Origin: Patella vulgata
Taxonomy: Eukaryota > Mollusca > Gastropoda > Patellidae
Length of the DNA stretch: 64,000 nucleotides
Reading direction: 5' to 3'
Assembly: GCF_932274485.2 (NCBI RefSeq)
Contig: NC_065882.2
Location: forward strand, 63,897,431 to 63,961,430
Shown piece by piece: positions 10,111-21,371 of the stretch (position 1 is the first letter of the stretch; each line of letters begins with the position of its first letter). The notes below the pieces were generated by a model. The model made no database searches. It was not told where the DNA came from and saw only the letters and a list, made by a program, of their open reading frames with translations. The translations under genes were made by a program, and so were the position numbers.

Positions 10111-10475
10111 GTATCCTGCCTGGCAGCCGCTGGTTCTAATTTGTTCGTTATCTTTTATCTAATGACAGGCAATTCTTTTTTGAATTGTCAGATATCCTCT
10201 AACCGTCTCATATAATAGCTTTTCATCTTCAACTGAATTATCAGTGAAATGAAATTCGATCGCGTATCTGTTATCGCTCGTTGCTTCAATCAGTTACATA
10301 GTACGATAACTCGTGTTTGTCGTCACTTCCCGTTTCTTCACGTGCTTGTTACACATCTCCCGTAGCAATTATTTCTGTGTTAAAGTTATATTTGGGATGC
10401 ATTTAACCAGTTCTATTACATATTTTATTATGACTGACACAAATATTGTCCTTAAACTCGACAGTCGCTTATCCC

Positions 10476-11130
10476 ATGTTGATTGATTACTATGGATCAC
10501 AGTACGATAGTGCCTGCCTATTATAATGTGTTTTTTTATATTGTTCCTAGCGGTTTTTAACGAGGTTTTTTTTTTGCTTTCAAAAAGTAATTTCTTTTGT
10601 ATGGTGTTGCACGAATACAAGGACAGCGTATAGTTACCGCGAGTTGCCATATAAGATGGCGACAAGGCAAGGAATTATGGGTTATTCCTGTCTACATGGA
10701 ACCATCTATTGAATACTTAACGGCTAATACCTTCAGTGTCGGTGGTGGAACTTGTTCAAAATCTGCTATAATTTTTGCTTATACTAATGTCGCGGTATTT
10801 GAGGAAATGTCAAGATTATAAAATTATCAAGGTAATCAACAAAGACCGACACGTGTTTTAAGCTCGCCGATAATTGATTGGTGATTGCTTGTCTGTTGAC
10901 ACCCACTGATTGAAGGCTGGATTATGCCATGTTAATTCAACGTAAATCATGTGACGGGACCGCTGATTGATGTCGTAATTCGGAATATTCAGAAAACGGA
11001 CTATTCAGATGTCGGAAGTGAATAAGAGTCCACTGTGTGTTAAAAACTATAACATTCATCATGTTGCATCCATCAAGGTTTCGTCCTCTCATGGCCCAAA
11101 TGGTTAGCCACCAAAATATTTATGTTAAAA
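10476..11130. other. No recognised feature
   Basis: Unique-looking sequence to the right of the composite foldback. Small frames on both strands (10369-10665 and 10597-10821) have no motif and partly overlap the right arm. Confidence 0.4.
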
Positions 11131-12030
11131 CGTGTAGCCACAGTCATGTTCAAAGGGTCTTTGGCAAAAGGGGGGGGGGACTCCGGAACGTAAAGTCGCG
11201 GACAGCTGAATATCGACAGGGTTCATCCCGTATGGCCAAATTGATTCACACCTTTATCCAGAAACTAACAAATTTGTAGATATATGAATCGGAATCACCC
11301 AATACGCAACTCTTAAGTAATGTTTTTGGGAACATCGCCAGGGGGCGCTGTAAACATTACCGCCAAAATTGGTTGTGTAACACATCTCGAGTATATCCAA
11401 GAAACCTGTGTCAAAATGGTCATTAGGATCCCCAATGACAATATGAATCCTTCTGAGTAGTCAATTTTGGGGATTAACCCCCTTTTGACTAGGTTAAAGG
11501 TTATAATTGGTCGGTCCCAAACTGTTTCTTGGGACCCTTCTAGGGCAATATGAATCCTTTTGCGTGCTCTATTTTGGGAATTAACCCGCTTCTGAGTAAG
11601 TCAAAGGTCACCACGCCCAATCCACCTTAAATGCATATCCCAGTACATATTTTCAGCATAAAGACGCAGTGAGTATCAAAGTGTTCCTTGGGACCCCCTG
11701 GGGCAATATGGATCCTCCTTAGTAGTCAATTTTGGGGATTAACTTTTTGCGTATGTCAAAAGGTACAATTAATCGGCAACGACCAAACGACAAGTTTTCG
11801 ACAAAGGGAGCATAACTCAGGAATCGAAGGTCGTGGAACGCTGAATATCGATAGGGTACGTCCTCCAATTATCCAACAGATTAAAACTGTTTTTGAAAAA
11901 AAAATCCGTTAAAAATTACAGTTTCCGTCCCGTTCATAAAGTGTTCAGCAAATGGGGGGCGGGGGAAATCGCGGAACTCTGAAAGTCCTTAGTGTTCTTG
12001 TGGGCTTCTGAAACTCAAGTTAACCAATTT
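11131..12030. repeat. Old dispersed repeat with internal ~100-130-bp units
   Basis: A phrase like GCTGAATATCGACAGGGTTC occurs near 11208 and as GCTGAATATCGATAGGGTAC near 11840, each preceded by a CGCGGA/CGTGGAAC block. A third, weaker version lies near 11970. Between them, GGGACCC...GGGCAATATGAATCC, CAATTTTGGGGATTAACCC and AAGGTCA/AAGGTTA recur three times (about 11424, 11528 and 11687). This is a diverged tandem structure, probably one or two old transposon remnants. No coding sequence survives. Confidence 0.5.
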
Positions 12031-14398
12031 ATCTCGTTAGCTGTTTGTAGTTACGGATGTGGTACATGGGTAATGATAACTGCTAACAATCGTTGTAAGA
12101 TTCACAACTCTTTCACATTTAGCTGGCAATTTTGACGTCAAGATTCGACGCCGACAAAACAAAGCTCGCTCCTTTAAACTGCTATCGGTACAACTTTTTC
12201 CATCATGTATCATCGGGGTTATCATCGACTGTAATATCTATGTGGTTTCGGAAACATCCGCAACTCGATATCCGATAGGAATTGCAGGGTAATAGTTATC
12301 TAAATAATTGCCACTATGATTATACACTGTTGTGGATGGGTTTATCTTCCTCGGGGATATCGGTCCGAACGGCCGAGATTCTATAACTGCTATTTTACCA
12401 GATGTATAAAAAGAGTCATTTTTTTATATCTAAGTCCGCCACTACTGCATAAATCACGATTAAGAATCAAATACTAGTAGAAAATACTGTTATTACTCAA
12501 ATCAGTAAATCTACAAATACGACTAACTTTACCCCATAATTAGTTTTGTTTAAACTATATTTTATTCAATAAGCTGAATTGGTTTGAACAACAGGCAAAT
12601 GCCTATTTAAGTTCTCTTAAGACATATAAAATAGTTAAACCTTATGTTTACAATACAATGGTGGACATGTGTACAGGCAGTGGGTTACAAACATATGTAC
12701 ATTGCTTGGAGTGTAATTTTACGGGTATGTTTTTTAAATTTAAAAATGTTAAAGTGTTAAAATCTCTTGCTGTCTTGGTGTTCTTATTACTATAATGTAG
12801 TTTAACAGTATTGCAGAAGTGACCGGGTAAGCCGAATTCGTAGGAGCGCACAACGAAGCATCGGTTTCCTGCCCTGCTTTAGATGAAAATGAATTAGTCG
12901 TTAACGGAGAAATCCCAGATGAACTTTATGTCAGCGAACAACTATATGGACAATTCTGTCTTATGTTCTACCGGAGGCGCGCAGTGGGGTGGGATTGTGG
13001 ATGGCACCCTATATTTGGAACCCCTCCTATTTACGGTTTCTAGATCCGCTACTGACTCCAAATAAAATCAACATGGATCCTTTTTGTGATAAGAACAACA
13101 AGCCTAGCAATTTCTAAAATAACTTTAGTCTTATCATGGGGTTGGGTTGTCATACCCGGTCTACTTTTCGACGACTCGCCACGAAAATCATGATTGCCAT
13201 CAGTGAGTGATGTGCTGTCAACATTGAGTAAATACGTGTTACGTGTCAGCGAGTAAGGACAGAAAATAACACCTTGGACTGTATCATTTTTGCCCGAAAA
13301 AAATGCAGCGCCCGAACTTATATAACTTTACCTGATAGCGCCCGATCTTTAATCAGTGGAATTCGCTAAGAACTAAAGTGTTTATATTACATTCTGCAAT
13401 AGAATAATTTGGCGAATTGCATGCAGTACATGGTCAAATTCCGCACCTGTCTAAACAATGAATCTGCTGATGGTAAAAGCCCCAGTCACTGCCGCGAGAT
13501 TAAAACCACAAAAACCGTAGTAAAATCTCGAAGAAATAGCGCCTGGCGGAGCGGAGTATCTGGAACTGTAGTTTGAAAAATAGACACCTTAAATCAAAAT
13601 CAGAATTATGTCATTTTCTGAAACCCTGTACTCCGGTTGGGAATTGCATCACCCCACCCAATGGTCATTAAAAGTCCCGGATGTCGGGCACCTCATTTTG
13701 CGGAATGAAATAAGTTTCATATTTTCTTTTATTATAATCCACTAAAAAAAATGTTTTCTTCAAGTCTTTCCCTTGGCTTCAAACTTTATATCAATTGTTA
13801 ATTAAACATTTATTAACATGGCAAGTCCATAATTAACTCTTTGTATGGATTGAAACACGATCGTCATATTATAATTTAATTGAAAAATTTCACATTGCTA
13901 AATATTTCTGTTTTACTTCAATATTCATTCATTTAGAAAGAATAATCAACTATACTTTATTAAAAAGCAAAGGAGATCACTTGCTATAGCCAACATATTA
14001 TAGCATAAATCATGAAGGGTATATTGCAAAAACGTAATAGAAGGCACGCATCCTCACGGTACATAAAATTAATCTCAATAGTATACACAAATAGCATTGC
14101 TAATACATAAGTATATACACATATAATCCGATAAAGTCTACAGTTTTATCCGTAGGTGTTTAATATGTCATTTGGTAAGATCAATTTTGGTAAAAGTATC
14201 ATCTAAATGTAATTAAATATTTATGTTTGTTTTTGAACTGATGTAAAGAATGAGTGGGCAAAAATCTTGCAATAAGATACCTACATAAACATATTCTTTA
14301 ACAGCATTTAATTTCATAATTGATAAAAAAAAACAACATATGTAATCTTAACAAGTTGAGAAGCAGAACTGAAACGCGATGTGATGTACCTAAAAGGT

Positions 14399-14402
<4 letters not shown>
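12031..14402. other. Long stretch with no recognised feature
   Basis: AT-rich sequence without a supported gene or repeat. A phrase near 13030 (TCTAGATCCGCTACTG) resembles one near 47155 (TCCTGGATCCGCCCCTG), a possible trace of a shared old repeat. Small frames at 12037-12225 and 12648-12851 lack motifs. Confidence 0.4.

Positions 14403-14460
<58 letters not shown>
14403..14460. repeat. (TA)n microsatellite, ~29 units
   Basis: An uninterrupted TA dinucleotide run of about 58 bp. It is likely polymorphic in length and prone to cruciform extrusion and to assembly length errors. Confidence 0.97.
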
Positions 14461-14464
<4 letters not shown>

Positions 14465-16326
14465 TAAAAACACCTGTTCCTTATATCAATAATTGATTAC
14501 TTTTGTAGATTGTTAATACTATTATATACGGATAAGAGGCATTCGTGTTGGGAATTAGTAATCTTTAGGTGACTATTTATCTTTCACTAAGCTCTTTACA
14601 AACCTTTAAGGAGAATAAAATCGTTAAAAGGGGGCTCCAACATGAATTACTTATTAAAACATGAGAGAAAATCTATCCTTCCTTAAAAGAATATCGCCTC
14701 TTTGAATCTGTGGATTAGATGATACAGTTGGATTTTTAAATTTAATACTTCATTGATTTATTACTTAATTAATAATTGTTTCTAACCACACAAATCCCAA
14801 AGCGTGGAAATAAGCCTTCACAGCAGCTAAAGAGGATAACCATAGATTATCCAAAACTTTTGGTAAGATAGTCTCCATTGTCAAGTTCCATTGCTACGAT
14901 AATAAACAAAATCTTGATTATCCATGTTATCGTTAATTTATTAATGGCGAGAGAGTTATATTCCGTTAAATAGCTAATACATATCTAAAAATAATCGGAG
15001 CTAAACAGTAGGACGTTAAACCCCATTTCATTTTCTAAAAATAATAATTCATTTAACATTTGATGCCGGAAAAAAAAACCTGCAATAGGCAAAACTATCT
15101 CTTGTATAATGCATCTTTAAAGTATATAACTCAAACTTGTGGAGATACTTATATAAACGTACAACAAAATGTGTTAATCTCAAATGACTAAAAAGACAAA
15201 GCATATGCATACAGAAAGCACAATGCTTTCTGTGGTACAAAGCCAGTTTACCTGCAAAACAAAAATATGGAAACGTTCAACCTCATTTTATGTGATCAAA
15301 TCTGACGACAAGCCGAACAAGATACTGTAAAATGGCCGTAATTAAAGATAGCGATTGTAATTTAAAAATAAAAGTAGAATGAGAAGAGTTTTATATTCTT
15401 CCTATTACGAGGAGAAAATAATAAAAAAAACCCATATTGATAATTGCTTTAATATGTGGCCCTCTTTACTTGAAATTGAATCTAATGATTTCCTGTTGCA
15501 TCAATTCGTTCATCATGGAACATAATTGCTGCAGTTTATAATTCAAAATGACGAGTAGCTGTCTTTAGAAAATCAGAGAAATATCCATTTTAGATATTAT
15601 GAACACAACATACAGATTAGTACACAGGAGGGATGTGGATCGATTGTTTTGTTTTGTTTTGTTGTTGTTTAGATCCGGAGTTTGCTAAAACACGGATTGT
15701 ATTTCCCATTAGGTAGTCTTATATAAAGCTATATCAATAAATCCTAAACCCACTAATACTAATATTATTAAACGCCTTTCCTTGTTGTCAGATATTATAT
15801 GTGTACCTAAATCTGTAGTATTTATTAAGACTAAAATGGAAATTCTTTCCAAGTGGGACCAAAAACTAAAAATAAAATAAAGCAACAAATATGCAGTGTG
15901 ATGCAATTCGTAATGAGCCGTATTGAAATGGGCTCCATGCGCCGCGGTTGTGCTTCCACCGAATATCTCATAGATCGTTTAAGATAGTTTATGCATATAT
16001 ACATTTCTATTGTTAATATGTCTACGTACACACATCAACCTATTATAGTAGTTGCTAATTGGAGATATCTCGGATTTAATAATGTTTGTATTTCTATGGA
16101 AACAAATTTGACATTGTATTATGTATACAATTATTATTCAACAACTTGATAACATATTTGGTATACAATTCTTTTGTATTCTAAAACATTCCAGAACCGT
16201 TCAGCATATCTTTTTGGAACTTTATATACACATCAACATATTACACTGGTTCAGCCTTTCGCTAATTTGGAATTTCTGGGATATAATAATTATTGTGTTT
16301 TAAATAGAAACAATTTGTATAGACCG
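14461..16326. other. AT-rich; only a SINE-B tail fragment
   Basis: At 15007-15035 the plus strand reads AGTAGGACGTTAAACCCCAT followed by TTCATTTTC, a 3' tail fragment of SINE-B with the rest missing. An (TTTTG)n run lies at 15645-15662. Otherwise nothing is recognised, and the short frames at 15049-15240, 15709-16031 and 16121-16303 show no motifs. Confidence 0.45.
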
Positions 16327-16560
16327 TCATTTTCATGTTGACGTATTGTGGCGTCGACATGTCCGGACGTCAGTTCACTTGTTTGTGGACACTCGAAATT
16401 TTTATCCGATTTTGATCAAACGTAAATTACTCGTTTATATCCCAAAGATTTGGGATGGGTTCGATTTTGGCACTGTATCGGACTGTAACTTTCTGGATTA
16501 ATACCCCGGATTGTACGAAAAATCGCGTTTTCAGCCAGGGGACCTTCCAGTTACTAGATT
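16327..16560 (+). mobile_element. Fragment of the 9 kb TIR-element family
   Basis: Begins TCATTTTCATGTTGACGTAT and continues with TTGTTTGTGGACACTC, TTTTTATCCGATTTTGATCA, ACTTTCTGGATTA and GGATTGTACGAAAAATC. It is the same order as the first ~230 bp of the element at 9031, at about 75-80% identity. It then ends, with no right terminus, so this is a 5' fragment in the same orientation. Confidence 0.75.
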
Positions 16561-17413
16561 ATGACCACAGTTTTTAGTACTAAATTATTTTGTGAACTCT
16601 CTAGTGGGGTGGATTTAAAACATAAGAACATGAAACCTGTAGATTTCATTGTTCTCTACTGGTCCGTCTGTCATGAACGAATCCTATCGATACGTCGCAA
16701 ACAAGCAGTTTTCTGAATAGGGATTTAATTTATTGGTAGTCATTTTAAGTCCTACGCCAAAGCGAGATTTTAAGATTGGCATATGATATATTGTTTACCG
16801 AGTTTGGAATTGATCAGGGTTTTATCCTTGTCTCTTTCAAAGTTAGTTTGCCTAACGTCCCCTGGGTAGATCGTAAGATTAAATTTTGTTGTATCAATGA
16901 TACCATATATTATAAAAATATTATTTAAAAACAACATTTGATAAAATATACGAACAAGCATTCTTAGTAATAGCCAAATAATAACAGGTGTCCCTTAAAG
17001 AATCAGTAGATTCGGTCCCAGACGCGAGACTAACTTAATTACAAAATCATATACATAGTCTTGAAAATGGATTACCAGAAAATAAGTGCCAATGAAGATC
17101 TTCAGTGGTAGTTATTGGTAGAACACACGTCAATGGAAATTGACCCTTTCACACTGTAAACATATCATAGTAAATAAAACAGTTTATATTGTTATCTTTG
17201 GAGAGACCTGATACAATATTCAGCTCATACGTGTGCTACATCATTACGTTCCTAGTTCAATGTTGTGTTTCATTTTCAGGCTATATTAAACATAAACCAG
17301 TCATATAAAAATTAATGGGTAACTGTAAGTGGATCACGTTGTCTGAAACCGGGAATTATATTATCAATATTGTTGAAACATTCCAGATATAATTCTGTTA
17401 ACTGGAATTTCAT
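16561..17413. other. No recognised feature
   Basis: AT-rich sequence before the 57-bp minisatellite. The 63-codon minus frame at 16770-16961 has no motif. Confidence 0.4.
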
Positions 17414-17970
17414 TTGGTACGATGTATTATAAAGTTATAATAAATTGCGTCCCTTACGATCTGGTACGGTGTATTATAAAGGTATAATAAATTGCATCAT
17501 TTGGAACAGTGTTTTATAAAGTATAATAAAGTGCATCTCCTACCATGAATCATATGGTACGTTATATTATAAAGATATAATAAATTGCATCTCTCGTCAT
17601 GAATCATTTGGTACGGTTTATTATATTGGTATAATATAGTGTGTCTCCTGTCATGATTCATTTGGTACAGTGTATCATAGAGGTATAATAAATTACGTCC
17701 CCTGCCATGAATCATTTGGTACGGGGTATTATGTGTGGTTTAATGGTCAAGAGCGAGACATAGGTAATATACTGATACTGCACGGGGGGTTAGCCCGTAT
17801 TGTACGATTGGCACATTGCCAGTACTATTATTTGAAATAATGGTACATCAATGGATGACGTCACATCTGTATTTTAAATATGTGTAATAAATTGCATCTC
17901 CGACCATGAAACTTTTGGTCCAGTGTATTTTAAAAGTAATATATTGCTTCTCATACCATGAAGTATATTC
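17414..17970. repeat. ~57-bp minisatellite, 6-7 diverged copies
   Basis: The unit resembles TTTGGTACGGTGTATTATAA plus AGGTATAATAAATTGCATCT plus CCTGCCATGAATCA. Copies run from 17414 to about 17730, then a unique ~140-bp interruption, then a last diverged copy at 17878-17970. Because the unit is close to a multiple of three, the minus strand reads as a repeating peptide (MIHGRRxxLLYxYN) over 17497-17715. I treat this as a by-product of the repeat rather than a gene. Confidence 0.8.
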
Positions 17971-18037
17971 TGTTTAGTGATTTACCATATTATAAGACAC
18001 GAATTTTAACAGTATACTCTGGTGTGTGCACTGGACC

Positions 18038-18392
18038 TTAAAGACGTTTGGCAAGCTGAATTTGTCCCACTCGTATCACGTATCCGTTATCTTGGTGATA
18101 CGTATGAGTTCCGATTTTCACAACCGGGACACTCTTTTTCAATGATTATCATGTTCAAAATCAAATTAAATATACGCCTTCGTGTTCTAGGATACACATA
18201 GATTCATAAAAACGCCACGGCACAACATTTCTGTATTTAAAAGGAAAATTGACTACCATTTGATACGTGCTGCCGTGTCAGTATGTCGCGTCTATGCGAA
18301 CTACACACACATTGATGACGTCACACGAAAATCGATACGGACACGCCATACGGGCCAGGAATTTCCGCTTGCCAAAAGTCTCTAATATCAGC
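18038..18392. mobile_element. ~355-bp MITE with ~45-bp TIRs
   Basis: The left end reads AGACGTTTGGCAAGCTGAAT and runs on to CGTATCACGTATCCG. The reverse complement of the right end reads AGACTTTTGGCAAGCGGAAA and runs on to CCGTATGGCGTGTCCGTATC. Identity over the TIR is about 70-75%. TTAA/CTAA-like bases lie outside, but a target duplication is not certain. A related end is found at 63615-63720. No coding sequence. Superfamily not assigned. Confidence 0.65.
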
Positions 18393-18504
18393 GTACACGT
18401 TGCAGCTCATTTGAGAAACAGATAATGCGTAGGAAGGACACCTGCATAAATATATATACTTCTCAACGAAGCATATATGTTGTACATCGCTTGTTAATTT
18501 GGAT

Positions 18505-18640
18505 TAATACATATTGGCATGGTTTTTGCTAAATTCCTCTCTGGACATGGATATTATACATAATAAATAATAAAAGCATTATGCAATCAAGATAATGGAT
18601 CCAGGAGCCGACCGCTCTCTGTGCTTTTCAGTCACCTGCC
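18505..18640. repeat. Dispersed repeat, second copy at 38932-39105
   Basis: Shares GGCATGGTTTTTGCTAAATT, CCTCTCT, GGGATATTAT/GGATATTATA, AAGATAATGGATCC and CTGTGCTTTTCAGTCA with 38932-39105 in the same orientation. The copies differ by indels of tens of bases. The element type is unknown. Confidence 0.7.
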
Positions 18641-19454
18641 TGCAATAGTCTTCACCAATTTCAGTCTGTTGCTATATACGAGCGTATGTTGGTTGGTTCG
18701 TGGGTAATTTAATATTACCGATTTGTTTGTACGTATTGAGATTCAGTCAGTAAATCAACAACGGTTGATGGAAATTTAATGATACAGAGGTTAAAGTATC
18801 GTCTGTGTTTTTATCAAAAAAAAAAACCCGTAACATTCTTTAATGTTATACCAAGTATAATCTGTGTTTTGACAAAATAGTCGAATTAGGAATTGAAATG
18901 TCGTCGGTCAACTCGCTTTATATATAGTGTCGGATGTCAAGCGGACCTAATCGTAGACAGACGACGTAAGTTTAGTGTGAGCAAAAAATGATGCACGTGA
19001 ATGATTAATTGAAAGATCAAATCGTACCTTCATGTGGGATCGTATCCCTAATTGTCTTAAATTTTAACTTTTTTCTCGCGTTAACAGTAGGATCGTAAGT
19101 GATGTGTAGGTACTTTTTAGATGGTTTTTGACGTTCTTTGTGGGTGCTGGGGTTAACGATGTCAAATCGAAACTGAACGACTGGTCATTTTTATCTTTTT
19201 GAAAAAGAGCTGTAATTGAGTGGTTTTTACACACACTGGTGTAAACACATTAATGTTAAACGTAATTATGCGGTTGCTATACCTGGTCTGAAAATCAGTC
19301 ATTTTCACTTCAGAGTTCTGTTTTAGAACAGCGGTCAGAAGCACCCCCAGATATTTTAATACCGTGAGGACATACATCATATATAGGAACGATATTAGCA
19401 CCAATCTACGAACCAGTCGTATACACTGAATAAAATCTTGTGTTGAAACAATAC
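18641..19454. other. No recognised feature
   Basis: AT-rich. A 104-codon minus frame (19162-19476) has hydrophobic stretches but no motif, and its start overlaps the next tandem repeat. I do not regard it as a gene. Confidence 0.4.
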
Positions 19455-19665
19455 ACACTTTTGTTATTTTCAACACAAGTTAGGTGTCTATTTAACAGCA
19501 CAAACTTGTGTTGAAACAACACAAACTTGTATTAATGTTGAAACAGCACAAAACTTGTGTTAAATTTATCAAACAACACAGACCTGTGTTAAAATTTCTG
19601 AAACTTGTGTTGAAATTCATGATACTTGTGTTGTTTCATACAAACTTGTGTATAACCACCAGCAA
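19455..19665. repeat. Short palindromic tandem repeat, ACAAACTTGTGTT core
   Basis: About eight loosely spaced copies of ACACAAACTTGTGTTGAAAC or its variants, at intervals of ~20-35 bp. Each core is a near-palindrome (AACACAAG/CTTGTGTT), so single strands could form a series of small hairpins. The 76-codon plus frame over the array is a repeat product. Confidence 0.75.
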
Positions 19666-19737
19666 AAAATGGTGTTGTATTTTACCCATTTATATCCAGT
19701 ATAGCTACTTTCCCATGCAGCCCCCTACTTTGTTCTG

Positions 19738-20025
19738 AAACAAAATGAATTGAAGTTTAACGTCGTACTGTTCTGCTCCGACTGGGCTAATGAAGACGGG
19801 CATACGCTATACAGTGTGCTATGAGGGAAATTTTGACCGGACAGCGGCACTACGGCCTACTCGTATATCGAATTCCAACTGTCTTTTACGTGCACTTCGT
19901 TTTTTCGTACCACCCGAACGACTAGACAGCTATCCTTGTCAGACTCTCCGTCCTGCATCACTGACAAGGTGGAACCACGCCGGAAAATCTGGATGAACTT
20001 TCTCGGCCAATGCAGGGATCGAATC
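19738..20025 (-). mobile_element. SINE-B, 5'-truncated at B box, 10-bp TSD
   Basis: Contains the SINE-B tail (GAAGTTTAACGTCGTACTGT on the plus strand), the GCTAATGAAGACGGGCATAC block and the GAACTTTCTCGGCCAATGCA block. It stops at the B box (GGGATCGAATC) with no A box. Perfect 10-bp flanking repeats CTTTGTTCTG (19728-19737 and 20026-20035) show it inserted already truncated. It also carries an internal deletion around the ACGTGCA block. Confidence 0.88.
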
Positions 20026-20211
20026 CTTTGTTCTGTTTAAACCGTAATATTTGATAAAAGACATAACAATAATATTGTTTGTTAAATTATTATTTATTCA
20101 TTAAATGAAAAATTAACTTAATGTCAAATCAATACTAAACAGAAATTTCATAAAATAAAAAAATAGGTCTCATATAGACTTTAAAGAACCTGTGACAGTT
20201 GAAATATTTGA

Positions 20212-20295
20212 TAAAATAGTAGGTTGTAGCACCGCTGCCAGGACAGAAATACCGTCATACCATACACAACTTGAATATTAAACCCTATTTCATTT
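20212..20295 (+). mobile_element. SINE-B 3' fragment, diverged
   Basis: AGTAGGTTGTAGCACCGCTG, followed by AAATACCGTCATACCATACA and a TTAAACCCTATTTCATTTTA tail, matches the last third of SINE-B at low identity. It is older than the neighbouring copy at 19738. Confidence 0.6.
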
Positions 20296-20675
20296 TATAA
20301 GCAAGGGAAAGTCACCTTAGTGTACCTCAATGTTTTTTTTTTTTTGTAATTCTATGTATATTCGATCTACATTTGCTTTCTAGATAATGCCTGTAATACT
20401 TCAAATTTCCGACCAAATTCTAAGTGATTTATAGGTCACTTTAGAAGCTATATTTTACACAAAATTCTGGAGAGAATTAAAATATAATTGTGTTTTGGAA
20501 GGATATTTAACATTAATAACAAATAAAAATAATATTTAAATAACAGATCAAATATTAGCTTTTAAAACCACTGCATTCATTTCCAGAATTATAAAATAAT
20601 TTGATTTACTATTCAAAAGGTATATGGTTGGCTGTTCTTCTTGTTGTTATCATACATCAAATACTCTTTCAAGGA
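20296..20675. other. AT-rich flank of the 1.3 kb array
   Basis: No gene. A T-run lies at 20332-20345. It ends in CAAGGATCATC, sharing TCATC with the first base of each array unit. Confidence 0.4.
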
Positions 20676-20823
20676 TCATCCAGTAGACGTGGTACAAGGG
20701 TTAATCAGCGAACTGGATGTATGAGATGTGTTGTTGACGTTTGGAAAAGTAGGACGAGGGGAAATGTGTAGGGAGTGAAGTGCTGTAAAGGGATAGTTAG
20801 ATGTATTATGAATGGTTAGAGTG

Positions 20824-20871
20824 GCTGTGGTGTTACGGTGAAATACTATGCCGCCACCGTAACACCACAGC
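20824..20871. other. 17-bp perfect hairpin in array copy 1
   Basis: GCTGTGGTGTTACGGTG (20824-20840) is the exact reverse complement of CACCGTAACACCACAGC (20855-20871), with a 14-base loop. The same hairpin is unchanged in copy 2 (22119-22166) and copy 3 (23446-23493). A strong stem-loop near the unit start could be a transposon subterminal hairpin or simply a conserved part of the satellite. Confidence 0.85.
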
Positions 20872-21314
20872 TTTATGATTTGTTAGACAGGAGTGATGTA
20901 ATGGGTGTCAACAACTGGGTATGCTGGTACCGTCGCAACGTAGCCGTGAAATATATATTGTGGGGGGGGGGGAAGGGCGGAAACGGAAAAATATACAATG
21001 TTGACAGTATGTGCCAGGCATGAGGCTACCCTCATAAAAAAATTTTTTTTTAAATTTCAGTTTTCTGTAAGCAGTGAAAACATTAATACACCTATTGCAC
21101 GATATTGTGAAACTAGCTGACGAAGACAGCTCGGGCGGCGATTGTTCGACTCGGGGCTGCTCTGTCAGTATCTAACAAACGCATTTAGTTCGCGTACAAC
21201 TTTTAAAAACCGAATGTCAGTATGGTATTTCTCACATAACTGGTTATCGCAAAAACAGAGTAAACTGAAAGCGAGTAATCTCGACTCAAACCTATAGTCT
21301 ATAGCCTACACTCG

Positions 21315-21371
21315 TTCGTTCGTTTCTGGGGTTTTACGTCCACTTCCACCTAAGGTGATATCGTAGACAAT
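21315..21371 (-). mobile_element. 57-bp SINE/LINE 3' tail with 11-bp TSD
   Basis: Present only in copy 1 of the array. On the minus strand it reads GGTGGAAGTGGACGTAAAAC then CCCAGAAACGAACGAACGA, a third version of the ACGTTAAACCCC-type ending with a (GAAC)n tail. Perfect repeats GCCTACACTCG flank it (21304-21314 and 21372-21382). It marks an insertion into one copy after the units were separate. Confidence 0.82.

Larger units (their letters stand above)
8232..10475. mobile_element. Composite foldback with ~320-bp inverted arms
   Basis: Left-arm sequence (8232-8388 plus 8763-8938, split by a SINE) matches the reverse complement of ~10155-10475 at about 80-85%. Shared blocks include AAGGACAATAT, GTGTCAGTCATAAT, ACGGGAGATGTGTAACAAGC, ACGTGAAGAAACGGGAAGTG, AACGAGCGATAACAGA and ATCGAATTTCATTTCACTGA. 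The loop between the arms is filled by a different TIR element (9031-10110). No transposase frame is seen. The layout fits a foldback DNA element whose spacer was later invaded, or a large composite non-autonomous transposon. Confidence 0.75.

Noticed and set aside
13990-14402. Centromeric or telomeric repeat
   Set aside because: The only simple repeat is (TA)n. No TTAGGG-type arrays or short satellite arrays are present.
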